In this document: piece by piece, positions 25,932-35,201 of the stretch
Numbering within the stretch: position 1 is the stretch's first letter
Layout of the letters: each line of letters begins with the position of its first letter
Source of the DNA: Miltoncostaea sp050249835
Lineage (GTDB): Bacteria; Actinomycetota; Thermoleophilia; Miltoncostaeales; Miltoncostaeaceae
Length of the DNA: 64,000 nt
NCBI GenBank assembly: GCA_050249835.1
Contig: JBFWPT010000001.1
Coordinates: forward strand, 1-64,000
Direction: 5' to 3'
Notes under the pieces: generated by a model
What the model was told of the DNA's origin: nothing
Seen by the model: the letters and a program-made list of their open reading frames with translations, nothing else
The model's database searches: none
Program-made: the position numbers and the translations under genes

Positions 25932-27337
25932 TGGACAGGATGAACTGGATCCAGCTCGCGTATCTGGTCGCGGGCCTCTCGTTCGCGTTCTCCCTCAAGT
26001 GGATGTCGCAGGCGTCGACCGCGCGACGGGGTGTCCTCGCGGGTGAGATCGGCTTCGGCATCGCCATCGTCGCGACGCTCTTCTGGCCGGACATCAGCGG
26101 CGAGGGCTACATGCTCATCGCCGTGGCCCTGCTGATCGGCTCCGCCATCGGCGTGCCGCTCGGCCTCATGGTGCCGATGACCGCGATGCCCCAGCGGATC
26201 GCGCTCTCCCACGCCTTCGGTGGCCTCGCGGCCGGCCTCATCGGCTGCGCCCACTTCTACCTGGAGCGCTCGCACTTCTCGAAGTTCGACCTGATGGTGA
26301 TCGGCATCGAGATCGCCCTCGGTTTCCTCGTCTTCACGGGGTCCCTGATGGCGGCGGGCAAGCTGCAGGAGTGGCTGCCGCAGCGGCCGATCGTCTACCC
26401 GATGCAGAACTTCGTGAACGCGGCGGTCCTCGCCGCGGCGCTCGGGCTGGTGATCTTCCAGATGTTCAACCCGGACCAGAACTGGGCGATCCCGGTCATC
26501 GCCGCCCTGGCCCTCGCGTTCGGCGTGTTCCTCATCATCCCGATCGGCGGCGCCGACATGCCGACGGTCATCGCGCTCCTCAACGCGTACGCCGGCCTCT
26601 CCGCCGCGGCCCTCGGCCTCGTGCTGGACAGCCAGCTCCTGATCGTGGCCGGTGCCCTCGACGGCGCCTCCGGCCTGATCCTGGCGATCATCATGTGCCG
26701 CGCCATGAACCGCTCGTTCTCGAACGTGCTGTTCGGTGCCTTCGGCGCGACCGACGCGGTCGGCGCGGGCGACGGCCAGGACCAGGGCACGTACCGCTCC
26801 GCCCCGGTCGACGAGGCCGCGGACCTCATGAAGATGGCCTCCTCGGTCGTCATCGTCCCCGGCTACGGCATGGCGGTGGCGCAGGCGCAGCACAAGGTGA
26901 GGGAGCTCGCCGACGCGCTCGAGAAGGAGGGCGTCGAGGTCCGGTTCGCCATCCACCCGGTGGCGGGCCGCATGCCCGGTCACATGAACGTGCTGCTGGC
27001 CGAGGCGAACGTCCCGTACGAGCAGCTGCTCGACATGGACGAGATCAACGGCGACTTCCCGCAGACCGACGTGGTGCTCGTGCTGGGCGCCAACGACGTC
27101 GTGAACCCCGCGGCGCGCCACGACAAGAACAGCCCGATCTTCGGCATGCCCATCCTCGACGTGGACAAGGCCCAGACGATCTTCGTCGTCAAGCGGTCCA
27201 TGCGGGCGGGCTTCGCCGGCATCGAGAACGAGCTGTTCTTCAACGAGAAGACGTCCATGGTGTTCGGCGACGCGAAGTCGGTCGTCACCGAGCTGACCAA
27301 CGAGGTCAGCGGCCAGAGGGACGCCATCTCCCTGTAG
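25931..27337 (+). CDS. pntB: NAD(P) transhydrogenase subunit beta
   Basis: 468 residues from ATG 25931. About nine membrane helices (dII) precede the NADP(H)-binding domain dIII. VIVPGYGMAVAQAQHKV near residue 310 is the GYGMAVAQ nucleotide motif, followed by HPVAGRMPGHMNVLLAEA and DVVLVLGANDVVNPAA. With PntAA and PntAB it couples proton re-entry to NADPH production at the cell membrane. A strong hairpin terminator follows. Confidence 0.94.
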   Translation: MDRMNWIQLAYLVAGLSFAFSLKWMSQASTARRGVLAGEIGFGIAIVATLFWPDISGEGYMLIAVALLIGSAIGVPLGLMVPMTAMPQRIALSHAFGGLAAGLIGCAHFYLERSHFSKFDLMVIGIEIALGFLVFTGSLMAAGKLQEWLPQRPIVYPMQNFVNAAVLAAALGLVIFQMFNPDQNWAIPVIAALALAFGVFLIIPIGGADMPTVIALLNAYAGLSAAALGLVLDSQLLIVAGALDGASGLILAIIMCRAMNRSFSNVLFGAFGATDAVGAGDGQDQGTYRSAPVDEAADLMKMASSVVIVPGYGMAVAQAQHKVRELADALEKEGVEVRFAIHPVAGRMPGHMNVLLAEANVPYEQLLDMDEINGDFPQTDVVLVLGANDVVNPAARHDKNSPIFGMPILDVDKAQTIFVVKRSMRAGFAGIENELFFNEKTSMVFGDAKSVVTELTNEVSGQRDAISL

Positions 27338-27356
27338 CACCCGGTCCCGCGCGGAA

Positions 27357-27385
27357 GGGCCGGCCGGGGGTCTCCCGGCCGGCCC
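27357..27385 (+). terminator. Terminator hairpin after pntB
   Basis: GGGCCGGCCGGG/CCCGGCCGGCCC forms a 12-bp stem with a 5-base loop, 19 bases beyond the pntB stop. No T tract, as elsewhere in this genome. It separates the pnt operon from the ETF-QO gene. Confidence 0.7.
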
Positions 27386-27488
27386 CGCGGGGGACGCATC
27401 CACCCCCGGACGGCGGCCGTTCGTACCGGCGCCTGCCCGCTAGAGTCCGGGGAACCGCCCGTATTCCCCGAGCCAGCGAGCACGCCGA

Positions 27489-29186
27489 ATGGACATCCTC
27501 CCGGCTGATTATCCGCCGCCCTTCCAGCCCTCCGACTACGTGGTGCCGCCGGCATCCGCGGAGGACGAGCGCATCGATGTGGGCGTGCTCATCGTCGGGG
27601 CCGGCCCCGCGGGACTCGCGACGGCGGTGCGGCTGGGCCAGCTCCTCGGCGAGGACCCGGAGCTGCTGGAGCAGCTCGGCGAGGTGCCGATCGCGGTGGC
27701 CGAGAAGGGCAAGACCTCCGGCTCGCACCTGCTGTCGGGCGCCGTGATGAAGCCCGGCCCCATCAAGGAGCTGTTCCCGGACCTCGCGCCCGAGGACATC
27801 CCGCACTACGGCGAGGTGACCGGCGAGTCGGTCTACTTCATGCGGCCGAAGTCCAAGATCCGCATCCCCACGCCGCCGCAGATGAAGAACCACGGCAACT
27901 GGGTCATCTCGATCAGCCAGATGGCCCGGTGGATGACCGAGCAGGCGGAGGAGCTCGGGGCCTTCATGCTCCCCGAGACCGACTGCCAGAAGCTCATCGT
28001 GGACCAGGGCCGCGTGCTCGGCGTCGTGACCGGCGACAAGGGCCGCGGCAAGGAGGGCGAGGAGCTCTCCGCGTTCGAGCCCGGCGCCGAGCTGCACGCC
28101 CAGGTGACCGTCCTCGCCGAGGGCACCCCGGGCCACCTCACCGGCGTCATGCGCCGCCACTTCGACCTCGACCGCGGCGTCACCCAGAGCTGGGAGCTCG
28201 GGGTGAAGGAGGTCTGGCAGGTCGCCAAGCCCCTCACCAAGGTCATCCACACGCTCGGGTGGCCGCTGCGGCTGCGGACGAAGTACCGCGAGTACGGCGG
28301 CTCCTGGATCTACCCGATGGGCGACGACATGGTGTCGCTCGGGTACGTCATCGGGCTCGACTACGCCGACGCCACCCTGTCGGCGCACGACGTGCTCCAG
28401 GAGTTCAAGACCCACCCGATGGTCCGCGACATCCTCGCCGGCGGCAAGCGGCTGGCCTGGGGCGCCAAGACCATCCCGGGCGGCGGCCTCTACGGCCTGC
28501 CGAGCCGCCTCCACGTGCCCGGCGCCGTCATGGTCGGCGACGCGGCCGGCTTCGTGGACATGATGGCCCTCAAGGGCGTCCACCTGGCGATCAAGTCCGG
28601 GATGATCGCCGCGGAGTCCATCTACGCCGCCCTCAAGGAGGGCAAGGCCACCACGGCCGCGGGCCTCTGGGGCTACACGAAGGGCATCCAGGACTCGTCG
28701 GTGTGGAAGGAGCTCTGGAAGGTCCGGAACATCCGGCCCGCCTTCCAGAAGGGCTTCATCTACGGCGGCATGATCCACGGCATGGCGACGGCCTCCTTCG
28801 GCCACGCGCCGCGCCGGCCCGTCAAGTCGAAGACCGACGCGAAGGAGCCGGTGTTCGTCGGCAGCCGCCAGTCGTCCTACCCGGCCGCGGACGGCGAGTA
28901 CATCTTCGACAAGCTCTCGTCCGTCTTCGCCAGCGGCAACGCGACCCGCGACGACCAGCCGAACCACATCCGCCTGCAGCGCGAGGTGCCGGCGTCGCTC
29001 GCCACCACCTGGGTCTGGATGTGCCCGGCCAAGGTCTACGAGATCGACGAGGACGGCCCGCAGAACGGCACCGTCACGGTGAAGATCAACCCGTCCAACT
29101 GCGTGCAGTGCGGGGCGATCACGGCCAAGGGCGGCCGCCTCACCCCGCCCGAGGGCGGCAGCGGCCCCGAGTACACGATCACCTGA
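27489..29186 (+). CDS. Electron-transfer flavoprotein:quinone oxidoreductase with altered Fe-S site
   Basis: 565 residues from ATG 27489. FAD-binding VLIVGAGPAGLATAVRL (GAGPAG at 37-42), the KTSGSHLLSGAVM region and GDAAGFVDMMALKGVHLAI are typical of ETF-QO, which passes electrons from ETF to the quinone pool at the membrane. The C-terminal ferredoxin-like domain normally binds 4Fe-4S through CP...CxxCxxC. Here C512, C538 and C541 are present but the fourth position is I544 (NCVQCGAITAKGG). The end PPEGGSGPEYTIT is otherwise conserved. Starts its own transcript with the two genes that follow. Confidence 0.9.
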   Translation: MDILPADYPPPFQPSDYVVPPASAEDERIDVGVLIVGAGPAGLATAVRLGQLLGEDPELLEQLGEVPIAVAEKGKTSGSHLLSGAVMKPGPIKELFPDLAPEDIPHYGEVTGESVYFMRPKSKIRIPTPPQMKNHGNWVISISQMARWMTEQAEELGAFMLPETDCQKLIVDQGRVLGVVTGDKGRGKEGEELSAFEPGAELHAQVTVLAEGTPGHLTGVMRRHFDLDRGVTQSWELGVKEVWQVAKPLTKVIHTLGWPLRLRTKYREYGGSWIYPMGDDMVSLGYVIGLDYADATLSAHDVLQEFKTHPMVRDILAGGKRLAWGAKTIPGGGLYGLPSRLHVPGAVMVGDAAGFVDMMALKGVHLAIKSGMIAAESIYAALKEGKATTAAGLWGYTKGIQDSSVWKELWKVRNIRPAFQKGFIYGGMIHGMATASFGHAPRRPVKSKTDAKEPVFVGSRQSSYPAADGEYIFDKLSSVFASGNATRDDQPNHIRLQREVPASLATTWVWMCPAKVYEIDEDGPQNGTVTVKINPSNCVQCGAITAKGGRLTPPEGGSGPEYTIT

Positions 29187-29190
29187 CGCC

Positions 29191-29838
29191 GTGGGGACGG
29201 CGCCGCATCCCAGCGCCCGCGGGCTGCTGGTGTGGATGCAGTCCCACCCCGAGCGCCTGCGCGCCCTCCTCGACCGGGAGGCCGCGGGCGCCGACGACCT
29301 CGCGCCCGCCGGCGACCCGGCGGTGCGCGCGCACCTCGGCTTCGTCGCCGAGGCCCTCGCCGCCACCGCGGCCCCCGCGGCGTCCGGCGACCTGACCGCC
29401 TTTGCGACCGGCCTGCCGGCCATGCTGCGCGAGTGCGAGGAGGAGGTCGACGCCGAGATGCGGCGCGTCGGCGAGGCCCATGCCTTCGAGGTCGACCGTC
29501 AGTTCGGCGACATCGCGCGCGACGACCCCGGGCTGCGCGACATGCTCGACCGGCGCGTGCGCGTCGACGCGTGGACCCGCGTCTTCCTGGAGGGCCTCGA
29601 CCGGGCCCGCGACGGCAGCCCGCCCGTGTCGGGCGCCGTCCTCAGCTGGATGGGCGAGCGTCAGACCCGCCTCGCCGACACCATCTTCGCCATGGACCGC
29701 CGGGCGAAGGAGGGCGAGATCGCGCGCGGCGGGCCGGACGCCGTCGCCAGCCCCGAGGTGGTCAACCGGATCGGCCAGTCGGCGATGGTCCAGGCGCACA
29801 CCCGGTTCCTGGTGGAGGCGCTGGCGGAGTCGATGTGA
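29191..29838 (+). CDS. Helical protein of unknown function
   Basis: 215 residues from GTG 29191, four bases after ETF-QO. Almost entirely alpha-helical and acidic/Arg-rich (LLVWMQSHPERLRALLD, RECEEEVDAEMRRVGEAHAF, DTIFAMDRRAKEGEIARGG), without membrane segments or Cys. No family recognised. It overlaps the META-domain gene by GTGA (29835-29838), so it sits in the middle of a three-gene run. Confidence 0.6.
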   Translation: MGTAPHPSARGLLVWMQSHPERLRALLDREAAGADDLAPAGDPAVRAHLGFVAEALAATAAPAASGDLTAFATGLPAMLRECEEEVDAEMRRVGEAHAFEVDRQFGDIARDDPGLRDMLDRRVRVDAWTRVFLEGLDRARDGSPPVSGAVLSWMGERQTRLADTIFAMDRRAKEGEIARGGPDAVASPEVVNRIGQSAMVQAHTRFLVEALAESM

Positions 29839-30224
29839 GCGGGTCCCTCGCGGGCACCGCCTGGGCCGTCGTGGACGTGGACGGCGTGGCGCCGCCGGAC
29901 GACGGACCCCCGCAGACGCTGCTGATCGGCGACGACGGGCGCCTGTCCGGCCACGCGGGCGTCAACCGCTACGCCGGTGCCTACGAGGTCACGGAGGAGG
30001 GGATCACGCCCGGCCCGCTCATGGCCACGCGCATGGCCGGGACGCGCGCGTGGAACGAGGCCGAGCACCGGTTCCTCGCCGCCCTCGCCGGGCCGCTCCG
30101 GGTCATGCGGACGCCCGACGGCCTGACGCTGGAGGGCGCCGCCGGCGTGGTGCGCCTGGCTCCCGCGTCCGGCCGGCTCACGCCGGGGTGCGGCGCACCA
30201 CCGCCACGGCCACGTCGTCCGTGA
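29835..30224 (+). CDS. META-domain (HslJ-like) protein
   Basis: 129 residues from GTG 29835. LAGTAWAVVDVDGVAP, LLIGDDGRLSGHAGVNRYAGAY, then PGPLMATRMAGTRAWNEAEHRFLAAL is the META/HslJ pattern (W...G..GCN.Y.g.y...g..i...p.a.T.maC). The usual Cys residues are replaced by Val and Gly/Ala. No signal peptide is seen, so it appears cytoplasmic, unlike HslJ of E. coli. The last ~45 bases overlap the end of the convergent phosphatase gene. Confidence 0.7.
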   Translation: MSGSLAGTAWAVVDVDGVAPPDDGPPQTLLIGDDGRLSGHAGVNRYAGAYEVTEEGITPGPLMATRMAGTRAWNEAEHRFLAALAGPLRVMRTPDGLTLEGAAGVVRLAPASGRLTPGCGAPPPRPRRP

Positions 30225-32406
30225 GGCGGCCGCCGCTCCAGGCGCGGGCGGCGGCGTGGGCGGCGCGGGCAAGGCCGTCCGGGTCGCGCCGCGGCGCGCG
30301 CATGAGCGCGTCGCGCAGGCCCGACTCCCCGAACTCGCGGTCCTTGCGGCGCGCCTCGATCAGGCCGTCGGTGTAGGCGACGAGGGTGTCTCCGGGGCCG
30401 AACGGCTCCTCCCCCTCGTGGAAGCGCTGCTCGGGGAAGACGCCGCACGGCGGGTCGGGGTCCTCGATGGTGCGGTAGCCGCCCTCCGGGTCGATGAGGA
30501 CGGCCGGGGGGTGGCCGGCGCTGCACCAGCGCAGCGTCCCGGCGGCGGTGTCGATCACGACCAGCAGGAGGGTGACGAGCGCGCCGTCGGGCAGGCGCGG
30601 GCAGACGAGGCCGTTGAGCTCGCCGACCAGCGCCGCCGGCTCTGGCTGGTGGTGGGAGAGCGCCTCGGCCATGTAGCGCACCATCGCCGTCACGCCCGCG
30701 GCCTCGACCCCCTTGCCCGACACGTCGCCCACCAGCAGCGCGAGCCGGCCGTCCGCGAGCGGCCAGGCGCTGTAGAAGTCGCCGCCCACCAGGGAGCCCG
30801 CCGCCGCCTCGTAGAGCGCGGCCAGCTCCACGCCCGGGATGGCCGGCAGGTCGTCGGCGATCAGGGACTGCTGGAGGGTCGCGGCGATGTGCCGCTCCTG
30901 CTCGAACTCCAGGGCGTTGGCGAGGGCGGCGGCCGCGTGGCGCGCCAGCTCCGTCAGCACCCGCACCTCGCGCTCGCCGAACTCGCGGGGGGCCATGCAG
31001 TTGAGGCTCACCAGGCCCAGCACCCGGCCGCCGCGCACGAGCGGGACGAGCATGAACGAGCGGATGCCCTCGATGCTCGTGATGCGCGAGGAGACGCGGT
31101 CGTCGACGAGCGTGTCGTTGCAGATGAAGGGGCGCCCCTCCACCATCAGCCGGCCGACGGTGCCCTCGCCGCTGCGGAAGGTCATGCGGGGGAGCGTGGC
31201 GGGGTCGAAGCCGCGCGTGACCGCCGGGGTAATCAGCCCGCGGGCGTCGACCGTCAGGACGGCGCTCTTCTCGCAGCCCTGCACGACGGCGTGGGCGGCG
31301 TCGAGCAGGTGCTCGTGGATCTCGGCGGGCGTCAGGGCGGAGGCCATCAGGTGGGCGGCCGTCGCGATCTCCCGCTCCTCCTGCGCCCGCCGCTCCTCGC
31401 GCGCCAGCAGCTCCGCCCGCTCGGCCGCCAGCCGGCGCGCCTCGGACAGGGCGCCGCGGGCGGTGGTGACGTCCGTGAGGATGTCCACCCGCCCGACGAT
31501 GCGGCCGTCCACGTCGCGCACCGGCGCGGAGGTGTGCTCCACGGCCCGGCCGTCCACCGTCTCCACCTCCAGCAGGGCCTCGCGCCCCGGGTGGTCGTGG
31601 GCCGCCAGCAGCCGGGAGGCGTAGTCCTCCGGGTTGGTGAAGCGCCACTTGATCCGCTCGGCCACCAGCGACCGGGTGGGCTGGCCGACGAGCAGGCCGA
31701 GGTCCATGCCGAGCATGTCCGACGCGGCCCGGTTGGTGATCGACAGCCGGCCGCGGGCGTCGCTCACGAGCATCCCCATCCGGCTCGACGCGATGACCCC
31801 CTCCAGCGTCTGGCGGAACCGCCGCGTGCGCGCCGCGAGCTGGTGGTTGCGCGCGGCGAGCGCGATCTGCGGGGCGAGCGCGGCCAGCTCGGCGGCCGCG
31901 TCGTCGGGCACCGGCTGATCGCGCGAGAGGGACACGAGCGTGACCGCCCCGATGACGGGCTCGCCGGCGGTGCCGATCGGGACGGCGATCCCGCCCGCGT
32001 GCAGCAGCAGCCGGTGCGCGGCGCCCGCCGGGCCCCCGGCGTCGGCGACCGCGGCGAGCCGGGCGATCTGCTCCGGCTCGGAGGAGAGCCGCGGCCAGGC
32101 CACCGGCGCCCCGGTGGCGATCGCGGCGTCCCCGAGCGCGACGGGGTCCGGGCCGGGGCCCGCCAGCAGCGGCGCCAGCGCCTGGGCCGGGCCGGACGGG
32201 CCGACCCGGTGGCCGTGGGTCGCCACGTCCGCGCCGGTCTCGTCGACGAGCTGCACCACGACGAGGTCGACGGGGAAGACCTCCAGGACGCGCTCGGCGA
32301 TCTCCCCGAGCGCCTCGCCCAGGTCGTCGCCGGCCGCGCCGGCCAGCCGGGCGAGCCAGCGCGCGGCGTCCACCGCCGCCCGGGCGCCGGGGTCGCGTCC
32401 GATCAC
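30178..32406 (-). CDS. PP2C/SpoIIE-type phosphatase with GAF-PAS-GAF sensor domains
   Basis: 742 residues from GTG 32406, overlapping the upstream gene by GTGA. An N-terminal GAF-like domain (~25-190) is followed by a PAS domain (~225-330; MGMLVSDARGRLSITNRAAS), a linker helix, a second GAF (~375-510) and the SpoIIE phosphatase domain (~530-742; GGDFYSAW, VGDVSGKGVEAAG, YTDGLIEARRK, RLTDDVAVAVVR). The Asp residues of the metal site are present. Such proteins dephosphorylate STAS anti-anti-sigma factors in response to signals; a STAS gene lies nearby at 33551. No membrane segments. Confidence 0.85.
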   Translation of the reverse strand: MIGRDPGARAAVDAARWLARLAGAAGDDLGEALGEIAERVLEVFPVDLVVVQLVDETGADVATHGHRVGPSGPAQALAPLLAGPGPDPVALGDAAIATGAPVAWPRLSSEPEQIARLAAVADAGGPAGAAHRLLLHAGGIAVPIGTAGEPVIGAVTLVSLSRDQPVPDDAAAELAALAPQIALAARNHQLAARTRRFRQTLEGVIASSRMGMLVSDARGRLSITNRAASDMLGMDLGLLVGQPTRSLVAERIKWRFTNPEDYASRLLAAHDHPGREALLEVETVDGRAVEHTSAPVRDVDGRIVGRVDILTDVTTARGALSEARRLAAERAELLAREERRAQEEREIATAAHLMASALTPAEIHEHLLDAAHAVVQGCEKSAVLTVDARGLITPAVTRGFDPATLPRMTFRSGEGTVGRLMVEGRPFICNDTLVDDRVSSRITSIEGIRSFMLVPLVRGGRVLGLVSLNCMAPREFGEREVRVLTELARHAAAALANALEFEQERHIAATLQQSLIADDLPAIPGVELAALYEAAAGSLVGGDFYSAWPLADGRLALLVGDVSGKGVEAAGVTAMVRYMAEALSHHQPEPAALVGELNGLVCPRLPDGALVTLLLVVIDTAAGTLRWCSAGHPPAVLIDPEGGYRTIEDPDPPCGVFPEQRFHEGEEPFGPGDTLVAYTDGLIEARRKDREFGESGLRDALMRAPRRDPDGLARAAHAAARAWSGGRLTDDVAVAVVRRTPA

Positions 32407-32906
32407 GGGCGGTGGACCTCGATCATCGCGACGTACCGCTCCGCCGAGCCCGGCAGCGCCTCCCGCTCGGCCGGCGTCAGGTCGCGCACGACCCTCGCCG
32501 GCACGCCGAGCGCCATCGTCCCGGGGGGGATGCGCATCCCCTCCGGCACCACCGCCCCGGCCCCGACGATCGCCCCGGCGCCGACCTCCGCCCCGTTCAT
32601 CACGATGGCCCCCATCCCGACGAGCGCCCCGTCCCCGACGGTGCAGCCGTGGACGATCGCCAGGTGGCCCACGGTCACCCGGTCGCCGAGCCGGCACGGG
32701 AACCCCGGGTCGGCGTGCAGGACCGATCCGTCCTGGACGTTCGTCTCGTCCCCGACCGTGATGGCCTCGGTGTCGCCGCGGAGGACCGCGCGGGGCCACA
32801 CCGACGCGCGGGCCCCGAGCCGCACGCGCCCGATCACCTCGGCCGCCTCGTGCACGAAGGCGCCGGGGCCGAGCTCGGGCTCATGGCCGTCGAGTGCGCG
32901 GATCAC
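32403..32906 (-). CDS. Gamma-carbonic-anhydrase-like left-handed beta-helix protein
   Basis: 167 residues from GTG 32906. Hexapeptide repeats form a left-handed beta-helix, with the metal-site pattern: R-rich SVWPRAVLRGDTEAITVGD, NVQDGSVLHAD, then VGHLAIVHGC. The His residues of HADPG and GHLAIVHGC match the zinc/iron ligands of gamma-carbonic anhydrases (YrdA/PaaY family). It may hydrate CO2 or act as an acyl-group or thioester-related helper; relatives are often of unproven activity. Coupled to the phosphatase gene downstream by GTGA. Confidence 0.82.
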   Translation of the reverse strand: MIRALDGHEPELGPGAFVHEAAEVIGRVRLGARASVWPRAVLRGDTEAITVGDETNVQDGSVLHADPGFPCRLGDRVTVGHLAIVHGCTVGDGALVGMGAIVMNGAEVGAGAIVGAGAVVPEGMRIPPGTMALGVPARVVRDLTPAEREALPGSAERYVAMIEVHRP

Positions 32907-33038
32907 CGTGACGTCCCAGGGTACTCGCGTCGAGCCCTGGATGGGATGGATGACCCCTGATCGGCGGCGGCCGTTGTTTCTCGGGGTGCGGTGCATATGA
33001 TCCGGGACGTCGTCGACGCCGATCGATCCGGGGGTGAG

Positions 33039-33497
33039 ATGGTGCGCATGTCCAGGGTGGCCCTTCTGCTGGTGGCGCTGGTCGCCGCCGTCGGCCTGGT
33101 GGCCGGTTGCGTCGAGAGCAGCGAGGAGGCCGCGCAGACGCCCTCGGACGCGCCCACCGTGGCGAACAGCGCCCTCCAGACGGACTCGGAGGGCAACACC
33201 GTCACGGCCCCGCCCGCGACGGTCCCCGCCGACGGCGGCGGCACCGACACGGCCGGTGGCGGCGGCGACGCCGGCGGCGACGCGGCGGCCGGTCTCGAGG
33301 TCTTCGCGGTGAGCTGCACCGGCTGCCACACGGACAACGGCAACCAGGCGGGCGTCGGCCCGCAGCTCGCGGGCGCCGGCCTGGACGAGCCGACCATCCG
33401 CACCACGGTCGAGAACGGCCGGGGCGCCATGCCGGCCGGGCTGGTGAGCGGGACCGACCTCGACAACGTCGTCGCCTACGTCCTGAGCATCCAGTAG
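33039..33497 (+). CDS. Lipoprotein c-type cytochrome
   Basis: 152 residues from ATG 33039, with GGGGG upstream. A lipoprotein signal ends in VAGC (C24). A long Thr/Ala/Gly-rich flexible linker (~25-80) leads to a small cytochrome c domain with the haem site C93-x-x-C96-H97 (SCTGCHTDNG) and a distal Met in GRGAMPAGL. It would be anchored outside the membrane and carry electrons, probably to a terminal oxidase encoded elsewhere. Stands alone, divergent from the carbonic-anhydrase-like gene. Confidence 0.88.
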   Translation: MVRMSRVALLLVALVAAVGLVAGCVESSEEAAQTPSDAPTVANSALQTDSEGNTVTAPPATVPADGGGTDTAGGGGDAGGDAAAGLEVFAVSCTGCHTDNGNQAGVGPQLAGAGLDEPTIRTTVENGRGAMPAGLVSGTDLDNVVAYVLSIQ

Positions 33498-33550
33498 CAC
33501 CGCCCGCCGCGCGGGTGCGGGTCCCAGGGGCCCCGGGTAGCATCACGACG

Positions 33551-33919
33551 ATGAGCCTGGACGTCACGACCGAGTCGCGCGAGGACGTCACCCTGGTGGT
33601 GCTGGGCGGGGAGCTCGACATCTACACGGTGGCCGGCTTCCGCCGCTACCTGGAGGATCTCGACACCGGCGCGGCGCCGCTCGTGGTGGACCTGACCGAC
33701 GTGACGCTGCTCGACTCGTCCGGCCTCGGCGCCCTCGTGTCCCTGCTCAACCGGGTGCGCGCCGGCGACGGCCAGCTCGGGCTCATCTGCCCCCACCGCC
33801 GCCTGCGCCGGGTGTTCGAGATCACCGGCCTCCGCCGCGCCTTCGTCTTCGGCGACGACCTGGGGGACGTCCTCGCCGGCCTCGCCGACGGCCCCTCCCC
33901 GTCCGCCGCCACGCCCTAG
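33551..33919 (+). CDS. STAS-domain anti-sigma-factor antagonist
   Basis: 122 residues from ATG 33551. VLGGELDIYTVAGFRRYLED and VVDLTDVTLLDSSGLGALVSLL make a SpoIIAA/RsbV-type STAS domain; S56 or S57 in DSSGLG is the expected phosphorylation site. A short Pro/Ser tail follows. It would release a sigma factor by binding its anti-sigma kinase when dephosphorylated by a SpoIIE-type phosphatase. Two such phosphatases are in the window, but no kinase or sigma gene. Confidence 0.85.
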   Translation: MSLDVTTESREDVTLVVLGGELDIYTVAGFRRYLEDLDTGAAPLVVDLTDVTLLDSSGLGALVSLLNRVRAGDGQLGLICPHRRLRRVFEITGLRRAFVFGDDLGDVLAGLADGPSPSAATP

Positions 33920-33934
33920 CCGCCCCGAGGACCG

Positions 33935-35197
33935 ATGCTCGATCTCAAGCTGATCCGCTCCGAGCGGGACCGTGTCGGAGCCAATCTCGCCCGCCGCGGC
34001 GCCGACGGCCCGCTCGACGCGCTGATGGTGGCCGACGAGGCGGCCCGCTCCCTGCGCGCGCGGGTGGAGGAGACCCGCGCCGAGCGCGCGCGGCTCTCGA
34101 AGGAGATCGGCACCGCCAAGCGCCAGGGCATCGACTCCGGGGAGGCGGAGGCGTCGGCGAAGCGCCTGGGCGACGACCTGGCCCGGCAGGAGGACGGCCT
34201 CCGCAAGATCGAGGGCAAGCGCGACGAGCTGCTGGCGGGCCTGCCGAACCTGGCCGAGGACGACGCCCCGGACGGCGGCGAGGACGACGCCGTCGAGATC
34301 CGCAGGGTCGGCGAGCCGCCGCGCTTCGACTTCCCGCCCAAGGACCACCTGGACATCGGCGTCGCCGCCGGGATCATCGACATGGAGGCGGCGGCCCGGG
34401 TGTCCGGCGCGCGGTTCGCCTACCTGCTCGGCCCGCTCGTGCGGGTGCAGCTCGCCCTGGTCGGGCTGGCGCTGGAGAAGGCCGAGGCGGCCGGGTTCAC
34501 CCCGGTCGTGCCGCCGGTTCTGGTGCGCGAGGACGCGATGTACGGCACGGGGTTCTTCCCGACCGACCGGGCCTCCATCTACCGGGCGGCCGATGACGAC
34601 CTCTTCCTCGTCGGCACGTCGGAGGTGCCCCTGGCCGGGCTCCACGGCGACCAGATCCTGGCCGAGGAGGAGCTGCCGCTGCGCTACGGCGGGCTCTCCA
34701 CCTGCTTCCGGCGCGAGGCCGGCGCGGCGGGCCGCGACACCCGCGGCATCTTCCGGGTGCACCAGTTCGACAAGGTCGAGATGTTCTCGTTCACGCTCCC
34801 GGAGGAGTCGCGCGCCGAGCACGCGCGCATCCTCGCCGTGCAGGAGGAGATCCTGCAGGCGATCGAGGTGCCGTACCGCGTCATCGACATCGCGGTGGGC
34901 GACCTCGGGGCGTCGGCGGCGCGCAAGTTCGACACCGAGGCGTGGATGCCGGCGCAGGGGGCCTACCGCGAGGTCACCTCCTGCTCGAACTGCACGGACT
35001 ACCAGGCGCGGCGCCTGAAGACGCGCGTGCGCCGCGAGGGCGGGCCGGTCCCGGTCCACACCCTCAACGGCACGGCCGTCGCCGTGGGGCGGTCGCTGAT
35101 CGCGATCCTGGAGAACCACCAGCGGGCGGACGGCTCGGTGGCGCTGCCCGCGGCCCTCGTGGCCCACGGCGCCCCGCCGGAGATCCGGCCGCGGTGA
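33935..35197 (+). CDS. serS: Seryl-tRNA synthetase
   Basis: 420 residues from ATG 33935, with GAGGA upstream. The N-terminal coiled-coil arm (~30-100; EETRAERARLSKEIG) binds tRNA-Ser. The class II catalytic core has motif 2 STCFRREAGAAGRDTRGIFR near residues 250-270 and motif 3 GTAVAVGRSLIAILENHQ near 385-402. Charges tRNA-Ser with serine in the cytoplasm. Length is normal, and the PfkB-type kinase follows after four bases. Confidence 0.94.
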   Translation: MLDLKLIRSERDRVGANLARRGADGPLDALMVADEAARSLRARVEETRAERARLSKEIGTAKRQGIDSGEAEASAKRLGDDLARQEDGLRKIEGKRDELLAGLPNLAEDDAPDGGEDDAVEIRRVGEPPRFDFPPKDHLDIGVAAGIIDMEAAARVSGARFAYLLGPLVRVQLALVGLALEKAEAAGFTPVVPPVLVREDAMYGTGFFPTDRASIYRAADDDLFLVGTSEVPLAGLHGDQILAEEELPLRYGGLSTCFRREAGAAGRDTRGIFRVHQFDKVEMFSFTLPEESRAEHARILAVQEEILQAIEVPYRVIDIAVGDLGASAARKFDTEAWMPAQGAYREVTSCSNCTDYQARRLKTRVRREGGPVPVHTLNGTAVAVGRSLIAILENHQRADGSVALPAALVAHGAPPEIRPR

Positions 35198-35201
35198 CCC
35201 G

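Noticed and set aside
32907..33500. N-terminal extension of the carbonic-anhydrase-like protein
   Set aside because: It is antisense to the cytochrome c gene; the GTG at 32906 gives the usual family length.
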